Source: Panonychus citri
Lineage: Eukaryota; Arthropoda; Arachnida; Trombidiformes; Tetranychidae
Assembly (NCBI RefSeq): GCF_014898815.1
Contig: NW_026515435.1
Location: 1-64,000 of the forward strand
Reading direction: 5' to 3'
DNA: 64,000 bases
Shown: positions 12,439 to 26,485 of the stretch, piece by piece
Position numbering within the stretch: position 1 is the first letter of the stretch
How the letters are laid out: the number at the start of each line of letters is the position of its first letter
Notes under the pieces: generated by a model
Database searches by the model: none
What the model saw: only the letters and a program-made list of their open reading frames with translations
Told to the model about the DNA's origin: nothing
Program-made: the position numbers and the translations under genes

Positions 12439-14463
12439 AAATTTAAACAAATCAACAACAATTAACATCCGTTTAAGTTTCTAGATATAATTATTATGTT
12501 GCTAATGATGATGATGATGATTGTGTACATACAATCAAATTAGAATCCAAAGTTAATCAACTTGAGAAGTGAAAACAACAAACAAATGGATAACTAATCA
12601 AACTTATCCTCAAAGTGATTAATGTTAATCATTGGATTTTAATAGCAAACAATTTATATCCCTAAACTGAAATAGTTTAACAATCAAATGTGACAATCAT
12701 CATTATCATCATAAATCGTAATCAACTATAATGATTAACAATCAATGATTAAGTTTCACTTTGAACAATTAATGTATTCATATCACAATCAAAGCTAATA
12801 CTTTTGTAATAACATCAATTTAAAACAATTAACAGTTAAATTATCATGATTAAGGTAAATAATATTTATATATTTAAAAAAAAAAGGTTATTATGTTTTT
12901 AATTGTTGTTTTTGTAACTAATCATCACTATCATTAAGATGTTAATTGTTGTGATTGTTAAATTGTCCATTGATCTGTTTATATTTATATTATATATTAT
13001 TAATAATACAAAAATCTTAATTGTAGTTGATTGATTGGGTAGTTTGCATCAATTGGCAGACATGATTAAGATTAACAATTAACTGTAACAAAACAAATTG
13101 ATCATGATTTATGAATTGTTAAGTAGGCATTGACCCAGAAAATTTTCAAGCAATCAGTTAATTGTTATGATTAAGTAGTTAAATAACCTTACCAAGGTTC
13201 TGTTGATATATAATATATTGATTTTTGAATTACTCACCTTGATTATTGATTAAATTGATTGATAAAAATCAACAAATTGTAGTTGATTAAATATCATCAT
13301 GATCATCATCATATTAGTTGATAATTTAGTAAATGATACACTTGAAGTAGCTTTAATTGTTACAATTTAATATAGTAAATACTGTTTAACCAATTCAGGT
13401 TAATTCAAGTTGAATTAATTACCGATAATTAATAATATAAATCAAGAGACTTTTGTTAATTTTAGATTAAATTAATTGGAAATCAATTAACTCTTTCCGG
13501 CTAAATAACAGAGCAATTAATTATAACCAATTTGATTCCGATTGATTAAAGATCAATTATCCAAGTTAAATATAAATACTACAGTTAAGACACTCGACTT
13601 GATTGTGATTAGTTTAATTGTTAAATATAATGGAAAGTGATTGAACATCCGGACAGAAAGAAAAAACTAAATCTAAATTAAGGTAAATGCTACAAATGCC
13701 CTTAGGGTAAATTGAGAAAAAAAAAACTTTTTCTGTTTACAAATCAACTTGAAATGCGTAAATTGTTGAGCTAATTTGATTAACCAAAATGTATTCACAG
13801 TAATAAACAATTAACGATAATCAATATAATAAAGATGATTACTCGAATACGTTGCAATGTGATTAACTTAATTGTCCCGTAATAGATATTAAATTAAATT
13901 GATTAATTAGTAGTCGATTGCAATGAAATGAATTAACAATCAATTGAAACAATATAATTATTATCTCATTATTATTATTACAATGTATGTATTTTTTTGT
14001 GTGTATTTCATTTAAATCAAATTAATTTGAAATTATAATTATGCTTACAATTGATATAATTAAATTGTTAATTGTTGTCGATTGGTTTTTTTTTTAGTTT
14101 CTCATATAATTGATTAAAAGTTTTTCGCGGGAAATTTGGATCCATTGTAAATGCTGCAATTGGGAGGAGGAAGTGGGGCAAAGATTGATGGAGGTGGTGG
14201 TCATCGTGGTGGTGGTGGAGGTGGTGGTCATCATCATCATCATCCTGGTGTAATTAATTGTATTGTGTGTGTGTGTGTGTTTATAGATTATGGTGTTGAT
14301 TTTGTTTACGAGATTACGATTTAAATTTAGATTGTATTAATCACTCAGTGATTAAATAATAGACGGAAAAAATGATAAAAGCTAAAGATATAATTATTAC
14401 AAGGGTTGAAAAATAGAGACAGCATTTGGCTGAGAAAATTTTCCTGGTGATAAACAGGATAAA
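12439..14463. other. intergenic, AT-rich (3' ends of Kir and ABCG)
   Basis: About 2 kb between convergent genes. AT-rich, with TGATGA runs near 12505 and a GT run at 14266-14280. The only coding-like piece is the Gly/His-rich stretch at 14151. Confidence 0.5.
14151..14247 (+). CDS. possible Gly/His-rich first exon
   Basis: An ATG opens a frame MLQLGGGSGAKIDGGGG, then HRGGGGGGGHHHHHP, ending at a possible donor (G|GTGTAATT at 14248). GC content is well above the flanks. The GGTGGT/CATCAT composition could equally be a microsatellite, and no following exon was found. Confidence 0.2.
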
Positions 14464-17097
14464 TTAGGAAACGGAAATTAATCTCCGGATTAACTTTACA
14501 GTAAAGGATGAAAATGTCACCAACCTCCAAAGGATAAGGTGAAATGTTAGAGCGGTAAAATGGGTTGAATAATCTTTATCATTGAGCTCAAATTTGAACA
14601 TCACTACGGAGATCACATTATTATACTCAGAATCACTTTGATCGTTTGATGCAAAAGACGAACCAGAATCACTTAGACGGACACCATTCTCATCGGGTGG
14701 CATCTTTTCTGTCCATAAATGGTTAATAGAATGGCCTCAAAAGCGAATCGTATAAAGGAAAGGTAAGTTATAAATTGTGCTCGACCCATTGAATTGGATC
14801 GTACAAAGAAACCAGAGAAAAGAAAATTGAATAACATTATAACGGTGGCCACGAAAATGGAGATGTTAAAATTGGTGGTGAAAATGGCTCCGATAAAGAA
14901 GCCAACCCCTTGGGCTATATAAGAGGCAAGAATTGATATTGAGACAAAGTTATTAAATCTTGATGACTTGGTGGCAAGGGATCGCGTCTACCCATGAATT
15001 CAGGCCAATCTGTTGGGTTGTATAATAAGTGAATAGGGAATAGAGGTAGGGAAGGATTAACTGAATCCAGAATTCTGTTAATGTTTTGGCCATATAATAG
15101 GAGGCGGTTGAATACCATCCGTTACGATGTTCATTCATAAAGATTTTTATCTCAGAGGGAAAGGTTAACACCGTTGGCATGAGAGCGGCAAACATGAGGA
15201 AAAGTAGATTGAAAAATAGGTAAGATATGTTCCTATCGATATTTGATTCCTCACGAAGACGGGAAAGTGGAACTTGCTCCGTACAATTGGGTCGATAATA
15301 GTATCCAGCTGAATTTACCTTAGGCAACCATCATCTACACCAATATTACCATCGTAAAGCATTGAAAGTAAAAGGGCAACGAATACATGTAAACCAACAC
15401 GAATAAATAACCATAAAGGTTCACGACAAGTACCATGGAGAAATGAACGTCGAAGTAGATACATCATATGGCGAAGGCTAAGGTGATTCCGATTTTCTCT
15501 CATTTCTTCAACTTCAGACATTGAACTGGTATCAATTGAATCCATTTCGAATTCAATCAACTTGGCAGAAGATTCTTCTAATAATCGAACTTTTAATAAT
15601 TCTTTCTCATCTAATGGTGTTACTATTGAAATTGTCGTTGACTCTTTGGGTTGTTGTTGTTGGTGATTTTTACGTTGTTGTTGTTGACTTGCAGGTCCAT
15701 TTGGTGGTGATGAGGATGAGTATGAAATTGGATGAGATGAGAAGGATGTTGGTGGTGGTGAAAGATGAAGACAATTATTATGATTGTTGGTGTGATTACA
15801 GTTATTGAGACAATTATTTGTTGTTGTTGTAAAATGTGAGGTGAAAGGGTAAAGGTGACAGGAATTTGATGATAAATTGGTTGTCGTTTTATTGACTTGT
15901 GACTTGGCGACTGCTGATGAGGATTTAGATGATGATCGAGATGATCGATGGCTTCGACTAAAGCAATCGGTTGGTTCTTCTTCGTCCAAAAGGCAAACTG
16001 TATTTATCGCAGCGGCATCAATGATAACATCCGCTGGATTATGTCCATTTGGACAATTAACCTGGAATTGAGATAAATATGAGCGAAGTACTTCCGGTCT
16101 ACCTTGGTAAAGACATTTACCTGCTCGTGAAAGAACGTAAAGTTGATCAAACAGTTTAAGAATCTTGTATGAGGGTTGATGAATTGTCGCAATTATGGCC
16201 ATTCCATGGGCCATGCAAAGTTTTTGCAATTGAGTTAATACGGTAAAAGAAACGTTTGAATCTAAACCTGATGTTGGCTCATCGATGAATAAAATTTTAG
16301 GTTTAACCTCTGAGGCCAATTCTTGAGCGATAACCAAACGTTTACGTTGACCACCCGAACATGAGTGTACCAAAGTATGGCGACAATTACGAAGGTCAAG
16401 TTGATCAATAAGCTCTTCAACAACCTTGGACTCATTTTGAGCACCCTTTAAACGGGAAGCATAAAAAATGGATTCAATAACCGATAAACAAGGGAACAAG
16501 TGATCTTCCTCTTTTTGGGTTATAAATGAGGCCTTATTTGCTAATGGATTACGATAGATTTTACCCTTATAACGACCTGACCATGTACCAAATAAGCATT
16601 GTAACAATGTTGTTTTACCAGCACCTGAAGGTCCCATGATAGCGGATAGATCATGGAATCGAAAGACACCTGAAATGTTTCGTAAAATGGCCTTACGACA
16701 TTTATGGGACATGGATTTAACCAGGAAACCGTCAAGTAGATCCATTGGTTTATAAACGGTAAGGTTTCGCCAGACAACGGCCACATGATTGTTTTCATCA
16801 ACGGTGGTCACTTGAGGTGGACACATGATGTTATTTGTTGACGGTGGTGATAACTTTTTACCACTCAAATCAATCGGTTTGATTGTTGATGATCCTGATG
16901 ATAATCCGTGATGCTGAATGTTGGTTACCTGTTTAGATGGTTGATTATCAGGATCAGCTGATTGGTTATTTAAACCGTTACAACAATCACGGTAACGATT
17001 TCCTATGGGTTCACACTTTCCCGTTACGTCACACGGGGTCACTTGTGATGACCTGGTAACGGGTGAACCGTTGGACTTTTGGGTATCGTCGTCGTGC
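14464..17097 (-). CDS. ABCG-family half-transporter (frame-broken in TM domain)
   Basis: ABC half-transporter with the ABCG order: nucleotide-binding domain first, then six TM helices. NBD motifs: Walker A GPSGAGKTT, Q-loop ITQKEEDHLFP, signature CSGGQRKR, Walker B ILFIDEPTSGLDS and H-loop IHQPS. The TM domain begins at LSLRHMMYLLRRSF; it contains SYLFFNLLFLMFAALMPTV and GRAQFITYLSFIRFAF and ends near LTFHLILWRL. Between NBD and TM domain lies a long Ser/Thr/Asn/Gln-rich linker (about 140 aa, 15530-15950) beyond the usual family length. The frame shifts at about 15320, 14980 and 14710; conserved residues continue in other frames. The 5' exon start at 17097 follows an AG acceptor, so the initiator ATG is in an upstream exon not identified. 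Substrate unknown; possibly lipid or steroid, by family. Confidence 0.9.
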
Positions 17098-20000
17098 CTT
17101 AAGTTTACGGTGAATCACAAAAAAAAGGTTCTCGGCGGTTTTGATTGTTGATAATTTTCGTTGATCAACTTTGATGATGATTTATGATGATGATGATTTA
17201 ACTGTGAATTAATATAAATTGAAGAGAAGTTTTTTTTTCAGCTCTAATCAAAATTAATTGTAAGCAATTAAACAACAGAAACAACAGAAAAAAGTATTCA
17301 CAACAATCAAACTGGTTAATTATGATTTCTAAATAGAAGTGATAACTTTTTTTTGTCTTCTGCGGATTCGATCAATGAATTTAGGTCAAAGTTAAGGTTA
17401 ATTATTGATGATTAATTGTTGTGATTATATTATATGAGATTATGAGGATAAATCGTCAGATTGAACGTTATCCGTTTTTCGATGAGATGAAAAGTCGATA
17501 GAGGGACAAGATTAAGGAGAGAGATAGAAAGATGAAGAAAACGAAGGTAAAACTTAATTTTCGATTAGATTATGATTGCGAATATGATCAGTTGATTGTT
17601 GACTGTTAATTGTGGATGAAACTTGTAGGTGTCACGCTTGAATCTATCAAGATTGATTGTGATTTGCGAAAAATGTTAATCAAGGACTTGTTGATCTTAT
17701 AGAATCGCCTTGTTGTTGTTGTTGGATTAGAGTAGTTGATTGATTAATAACAATAGTTAATCCAATGGTTTTGGTAATGATCATTTGTGATCTCCTCATA
17801 ATAGTTATTGTTATTGTTAATCAAACTCAATTGAATCCAAATGAGTTAATCCACCAGAATTAATCAAGAGAATTGAATGAAAAATCCACCAAAGAAATTG
17901 AATTAAAGGCCAATAATTGAGGGAAATGAAACTTGATCAATGATCAACAACGTTAAGGTAACAATTAATAATCTAATTACACCTTAATTATCTGATTAAC
18001 AATTAATTGTAAGAAAGAAAAGTTTTAAATTATTTGTTGATTGTGTTGATTTCGATTGATTGATTAACGTTCACAAATCGGGTGTTGACAATTGTTTGTT
18101 TATCTCTCCAATCTATGATTAAATATTATCACGAATTAACAATTTAATTAACAGCAACTTTGGGTAAGGTGATTAACAATTTTCGTTGATATTGTTGATT
18201 GTTGGACAATGTTGAATATTAATTGTTTAGAATTAGTTGATCACTATAAATGTATAGAGAAAAGAAAAGGTAAAATTTTCAGTTAATTAACTTTTTCGTA
18301 TATTATCAATTTAGTTGAACAGGTAAAAGACAAATGATGACCAAATCAATGTTACACCGATGATTATATAAATTGTTGGAAACATTTAATTGTAAACAAT
18401 TGGAGTTAATCATCATGATGATAATGTTAATTGTGATGTTTTCCATATAATTTTATTGGTACTTTTAACTAACCAAAAAGGGGATTTTTTTTCAATACTA
18501 TTTGTTGATTCTTTGCAGAAAAATATAAATAAATTATTACCTGTTGTTGTTATTTTAACAATTACGTTAAAAAAAAGCCTTAATCAAGTCAATTGCTATG
18601 AAGTTATGATTAATAAATTGTTATGATAATAAAAATCACAGGTAACATGAAATAATCAAGGGTAACTAAACGATATAAACCTTGAGGTAAAAACTTATTA
18701 TCAAGTTGACAATTAAAATGGTTAAATATAAACACTGGGAGTTAAATGGTGATAAAGGTAATTCAATGGTCAGTATAAGGATAACAATTGGTCAAGAGGG
18801 TTTCAAGTATATTCATATTCAAATTATTGATGTTTAACTACAATTGCTTTCTAATTGTTGACCAATTTTCAAAGGTTTTCAATTTATCACTTTCGCTTTC
18901 ACTTTTTATCCGCATCACCAATTGAAAGGACAATTACTTTTTATTGTAAATGTTTATCTTCATCTTCATCATTGTTTTTCCTGATTCCTGATTTTGTCAC
19001 CCTCTTGAAAGTATATTGACCATCCTCTTGTTAACCTATGACCTCTTTGTTTGTCAATCTAAGTACACACACATCTCTATACATGTATATGCATAAGTAT
19101 TGAGTGAACTTGAATCAATACTTGATGATCAAAATTTGTCGACAGGTAAATTGTCATTGACAAGGTACAACAACAATCAACAGGTAAATGTCAACGCCCT
19201 GTTTGTTATATTACAGGTAAATTGTTGTTTAATTTAACAGCAATTTGCTAAAACAAAATTAACTAATTGATTTGCCATTTTGTTTTTACATTGTCACAGG
19301 GAAACACACAATTAATTATCAAACATGGTAAATATAACAAATCCATAAGCAGTAACAATAACAAATTAAATGCTAAATCACAATTAAGAGTCACTGATTA
19401 ATAAGATTGCCACAGTTAATGGGTAATCATTATGAACAGCTAGTTAACAATTAGCTAATTGTGATTTTTTTTATAACATAGGTTTTTACTTGCTCTTAAC
19501 AATTAAAATCTATCACCTAACCAACGTAATTAACATATAAGTTTAAAACCTTCATTCCCTCGATAAGTTAATTGTTATCGTTAATTAACTTTCTTCGTTT
19601 AATCCTCTCAACCATTAACCAAACAATTAACCATTAAACCATAGACAATTAACTGATTTACATGATAATAAAATCATCAGCATAAAAATAGAGTTCAATT
19701 AATTGTTAGTTAAAATGTGAAAAATAATTCAATTGATATAAATGAGAAAATGAAAAGAAAAACAAAAATTTCAATTCATTTTCATGGAGATAAAGTTCAT
19801 TTACTCATTTCAATTGTTATGGTTTTTTTTCATGATAAAATTATTGTTGAATAAAAATTCAAGAAGCTAATCAAAGTGAATCAAACAATTTAAAGAGAGA
19901 GAGAGAGACAAAAATAAACAACAATTAGCAACAACAACAGCAACAATTAAGCATAACAATTAACAGAAAAATAATAACATTAAACTCACAAGAAAATTTT

Positions 20001-23000
20001 CATTTCATGATGAAAATTTTATATACCCAAATGAGAAAGCAGAATGTTGTTAATTTTGTTAAGTGATTATCGTTAATTGTTCAAATTGTGTTATTGTTAA
20101 TCATTGCAATTAACACATTAGCTTGATAATTAACAAATAAAACACGAAAAAAAATCACAAAACTTGGCACAAAAGTATCAACCGATTACCTGATTATCAG
20201 TTAATTAATTGTCATGATGATGATGTGAACAAAAAAAGGTAAGAAAATTGTTTTTTTTTTCATCAATCATGAATCAGAATCTGAATCATCTCCATCATCA
20301 TCAACAACTCAATCCTTTTATTCATATAAATATATATATATATTATACGATTAATACCATGTCCGGGTTGTGAGTATTTCTCATTATCAGAATGCAGAAA
20401 AAAGTTAACTTGAAATGCTTAAAACTATGACCGTTACCATGGTTACTTTCAAGTTTACCTCATCACCTGATTTCGGGTGGGGATTCATCAAGATAACTCT
20501 AGGAACCTTTAACCCCACCCTATCTGTTACTAATAACTATAACTGTATCTTAGCTTGGATTTAGCTGAAACTTTTGAAAATTGTTCCAAAAAGCCCTCAG
20601 GACATGAACTCTCTCAATTAATATAATGATAATTAATAGCTGAATGAAGGTAACATCAGAATGAGAGGAGAAGAAGCAAAAAAAAAAGTTACTCAGATTG
20701 GAGACAGAAAAAAAAATTATCATTAACAAATTTTCATTCATTTTATTTTCCAAATCAAAGATCCGGTTATATGATTACAAGAAATTGAATGATAACCACC
20801 ATGTCTCTGAACTGGTGATAATCAGAATTAATCATGACAAGAATTCAGCATGATTAGAATTTAAATTATTTTCCATTTTTTTTCTCTCTCGAAACTTTTC
20901 ATCTTTCCATTAGAACTTTTTTTTTTCGACAAGGACAATATGTTATTATCATAATACTTGGAGACGAATTCAAATTCGGATCTGAACGAACATTATAAGA
21001 ATCCAAGGTAATTAACTAATTAGATAATTGAACAATTGGATTCGATTATTTTCCCATTTTTTTTTGTTCTCCAAACAATTAAAAGAATCATTTGCAATCT
21101 CTCCGTTGATCACAATTTAATTAACTATTCCAATTATAATGACGATAATTATAATCGTCCAAAGTAAATTTCTAATCTTAAACATGTTGAAATGTGAATT
21201 GAAAAAAGCACAATTTCCAATCAGAAGTAATTAAAGTAAAATAAAAAAAAATCCCAATCTGATAATAATAAATTAACATGATAAATATAAATCAAGGTAT
21301 CATCTGAATTAATAATCATCATCATCATCATCACAACAACAACATGATTAAAATTGATTATCATCAACAGTTTAATATTAAAACAAGTGAGAAAAAAAGT
21401 GAAAATGGTTTCAAGTATAAAAAGTGATATTAATAGATGATGATGATGATTGTGGTGATTAAAGAGTTGGTGGTTAATTGTTGATTAACTGGCTACTAGT
21501 TTAATAATAATTGTCTGCAATCAAGGTGTGTGTGTTGATTAATCTTGATACAATCATGATATGAGCATCCTTCTGATCATCATCACCATCATCATTTGGA
21601 TTGAATAACATGATGATGATGCTGAAAAAAAGGTAAAGATAAATAAACTTTTCAGACAATTGGGTGAGATCAGACTGATTGTTGATCATAATCATGATGA
21701 AAATTAACAAAACTTAATCATTATTATCATTTTTAATACCTTTACCTCATCAATAGTTTACTAATCATCTGGTTAATCAATTGATTCAGTTTTTCAAGTC
21801 ACATTTTGACAATTTAATAACTAACAAAATTCATGGTTCGATTTGTAAAAACAACAATCAACAGGTAAATAAAAAAATACCAACAATTAAAGTTAATATT
21901 ATCGCTTTTTTTTTACTCTTAATGTTAATTGTAAATGACAATCCCAATTCATCAAACCAATAAAGTTTAAATTGCTGTCAATCAAATTTAATCAATTTTG
22001 ATCAAGTTAACTCACAACAATCAAAGTTAATTCATTTTACCTTAACCTTTTTTGTTGTTGTTGTTACTGTTGTTAATTAACTTGATTAACCATCAAAAAT
22101 TTAATGCTCATTTTAAACAATTAACATTGAATATTTTGCTTTCAACAAAATCATCAATCGTTGATTAACTTTATATAATTGTCATTGAAACAAAGATATT
22201 AGATTTAAATTATTGTGATAATTGAATTATAATAATATAATAAAAGTAATCAGCTTAATTGTGGAACCGTTAATTAGCCAAGTTTGAAATAAATGACAAT
22301 AATTTCATTAACAATTAAGAAAAACAATAATTATAAACATTAATGTCAAGTAACAATTGAATATCAGCAAAAGTCATTGAGAAAAACAAAAAAAATTGAT
22401 TGTCAATGCAATGAATTAGCAATTAAATGGTCAGTTGATTAAAACAATTGAAAAATTAATCTTATTTATAATTAATTGTCGATAAGTTTGATTGATGCTA
22501 ATCAATTATGATAATGGCTACAAGTGAAAATTGTCATTGTAATTGTGATTACCTAGAAAAACAATTAATTGAAGAGACAATCAACTAAATCTATTAATAG
22601 TAATCAAAGAGTTGAGGTAGTAAATTGTTTGAACAATTAAATTTAAGAGTACAATTTAAAGTTGATTATCTTGAGTAGTTTTGTAAGGATAAGTTTTGGT
22701 TTTGTTTTTCACAATGAAAACAAACAATCAAATATTGTTTACATTGATCAACAACAATCAACAACAATCGACAGGGAAAAAAGGTTGAAAATCACTTAAA
22801 ATTAACTAACAATTTAATCACTTAATTTATCAGGTGAATTAAAGTTAATTTGTCAACCAATTTAAAGAGAGAGAGAGAGAAAGAAAAACAAGTTTGATCA
22901 TTGTAAGTTCTGGGTATTGATGAAGTTGAATCAATTTGATGGTTGATGTGATATTCAAGGAAGCGATTCAATATCCTCCACCATGGTAATCGGATGCTCT

Positions 23001-26000
23001 GTCAGGTACAATAACAGGTAACACATCCTTCTTGGTGTCTCAAGGTGGTGTGTGTGCTCAGTGTGTTCAGTATGCACGGATTAACACCGAGCACTTGAAA
23101 ATTCAATCTAAGATGATATTGGAATGGTAATGATAATGGTGAATATTTCTCACGATTTTAACACTTTCAGCATTCAGAATACAGGAAATGATAATTCAGC
23201 AATACTCTCATGTCGTTGAACGTTTATTTATCATCATGATGATGCGTTTATCCACTTGATTACTACTACTACTACTACAAATTGTCACCGTTGTTATATC
23301 AATGACTATGCAAGTTGATTAGCTGATTAACTTTGGTAATAATAATAAAACAAAAACAAAATTGGATCAACAAAATTTTCACCCTCATAAATTGTTTATA
23401 AAGACAATTTGTTAATCAGTAAATTGAAACAATTAACAAGCTGAGAATTAGAAACACTTTAAATTGTGACATTGATGATTAATTGTTTCCGATAGTTTTT
23501 TTTGTAATATAATATAAATAAATAACAGGATTGAAATGGATTAAGCTTAATCCTAAGTAATAATTGTACTTATTGATTAATGAGGCAAAAGCGTTTTAAT
23601 TAAAAAACTTTGCTCTTGTATTGATACCTGAACGGAAAAGGAAATGTCAAATTAAGTTGGATTAGCTGTTCAAAGTACTCAGATACAATATCCTTAAGCA
23701 GTATGATACATGAGGAAGATGATGAGGATGATGAAGATGAAGATGACCAACCAAAGGTAAACTTTGAAAAAAGTGTATCACTTTTTTGTCTTGATTGGAG
23801 TTGATTAATGATTGTTGTTGATTAGTTGAGGAAAGAAAAAGAAAACAAAATCTAAATTGTTGATTTACAAAATCTAAATGATGATAAAAGTTTTTTTCTT
23901 CATCATCTTCTTAATTGCAAATGGGTTATCAGTTGATTAGTTAACAGTTGAGGGAATTAAGAGTTTAAATAATATTGGAATCAATGAGAGTTATCAGTTT
24001 TTCGGGATTTAATAAACTCGATTTGCTAATAGTTTTCTCTCTCTCTCTCTCTCGCTTACCCTTCGGGTTTTTCATTCTAAAGATAGGAAAAGAGAAAAAG
24101 ATTGTGATGATGAGCAAAGATGATGAGAATGATGATGAGATGAAAGAGAATTATCATCCTCATCATGATCATCATCGAATATCATTGAGAAATAAGAGGG
24201 AAGAAATTTGATAGAAATAAGATGTTAATCGTGATCCGGTTAAAGTTAAAAAACTTGTTACATTTTAAGAAATAATAATAATAAGGATAAAAAAGATGAT
24301 GATAGAAATGAAGATGAGGATGAAAAACAGGGTTTCACCTAATTTCAGAACTTTTTTCAAGTAGTTTTAACTATTATGATGAATTTAGAAGAAAGAAGAA
24401 AAAAAACTCAATATCAACAATCAGATAGTCGTTTGGATTAACTCATAAAACTAAAGGACAAGATGATGATGATGATGATGATGAGGATAAAGAAAAAATG
24501 AGAAATCATCATGTTGATGATCATGATTTGGTGTTTGATGTAAGTGATGAAGGAAAAATACAGTTAAAAAACAAGCTAACAAATCAACAGGTTACATGAT
24601 GAAATGCTCGAGCCTGAAAAAGTGTGAATATATAAATGAGAGTAAAAAAAAAGTTTCTTATTTGTTAACAAGACAAATACTGACCTTTTTTTTATTACCT
24701 TGATGGACATGGGAGCTCAGGTAAGTAGGATAGGTAGGAAATTGAATCATGATTAATTATCGAGGCATGTAAACATATTAACTGTTAATTGACAACTGTC
24801 AACATTGATGAGATGATGATGATGATGATCAACATTATTCAGTCATCTCTGGTGTCTCTTTAAATGACAATCTTAATGACTCAATAATCATCATGATCGT
24901 GGTTCCTTTTTTTGGCTTTGTTTGAACTTCAATCAATTAAACTATCGGACCAAAGCAAAAGGCCAGTGTGTTAATACAACTCACACTCATCATCATCATC
25001 ATCATCTTCTTCTCATCATCTTCACCTTTTACCTACAATTATGTACGCACAGCGTTCATGACACTTTGACGTCTCTCTCTCTCTCTCTCTCTCTCTCTAT
25101 TTTGCATTTACCTGTAGTAAGACAAAATTACCGTTATAATAATAATCATGAAAGGTAAGTACTTTTCTGGGACATTCGTTATGCACCAACTCCCATTTTA
25201 TCATCAATATCATCATTTTTCATACCTTTTCCTAGCTAACATCAAACCCCTTCATCCAACCCAATCGGTTAACCCAAACACTAAGATTAACATCATCACC
25301 ATCATCATGTTTATCATCATCATCATCATCATTGAGAAATATAATCAATGATCAATTATCGTTTTTTTTGAATGAAAAACTTTTTTCTCTTCATATTCAT
25401 TGTCAAAACTTATCAATTTCCTACTTCGTTCATTAAGGTAAGTGCAAAAAAATAGCAAACCAATCAAGTGAAACATTTTAATCATCATTGTCATCAATGA
25501 GATTATCCAACAAGATAATCAATAGATAATCTGAATGTAATTGTAGCCAATCAATCAAACACCCTTGAACTCATATGATAATCGTTGAGATGGTTTAATT
25601 ATTTAATCCTCATCCTGATCAACAAGAAGAAAACAAAAACAAAAACTTTGTCACACTCCCAAACCTTAATAATCAACATCTTAATCACCTTAATCATCTT
25701 GTCTTCATCACAATAATCAAAGATCAACAATCAACAATCAACAGTAACAATATAATAATAACAATAATGATGATTGAAAATAATACAAAATAAATAAAAG
25801 TTAATGATTCAATTCAATTCTGATAAATAAAAAAAAACTTAAATTCTTATTATCATTAACATGATCATTTAAAAGTTAACAATCTGATGATTAAACATGA
25901 TTAAGAAATGGATACATCAATCAATAGATACAAACATCATCATAATCATTAACAAAATAATAGATAATCAACAATTTAAATTGTTAAATTATTTACAATC

Positions 26001-26439
26001 AACAACAACAACAGAAAACAATAATCAATTTTGACTTTTTTTGCTTTCACCACCAAATCAATAAGTTTATATTTTCCCAATCAATTTCCTATTAACAAAC
26101 TCATATATTAACTAATAACTTTAATATTTAATTGAATAATAATATAAATTGCGTTAAATGCTGGGCGTTTGTATTAATATATATAAAATATAAATAAATA
26201 ACTTTTATTTGATTATATTTATAATAATAATAATTATTAGAATATAAGAAAATTAAAAAAAAAAAGTTGTAACTAAAATTTTCTGCTTTTTTATATTGAG
26301 TTTGTGTGGATGGTGATTATTTATAATATATAAATATATTATCATCGGTATCATTATTATATTATTAGTTTTATATTATATGGTTTTTTTGTACAGTAAC
26401 TGAAGATGAGGATGAAGATGAGAGATGAAGATGAGAGAT

Positions 26440-26485
<46 letters not shown>

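Noticed and set aside
24922..25351. Short + strand ORFs with His and Ile runs
   Set aside because: They are translations of ATC/CAT and CT microsatellites with no splice or homology support.
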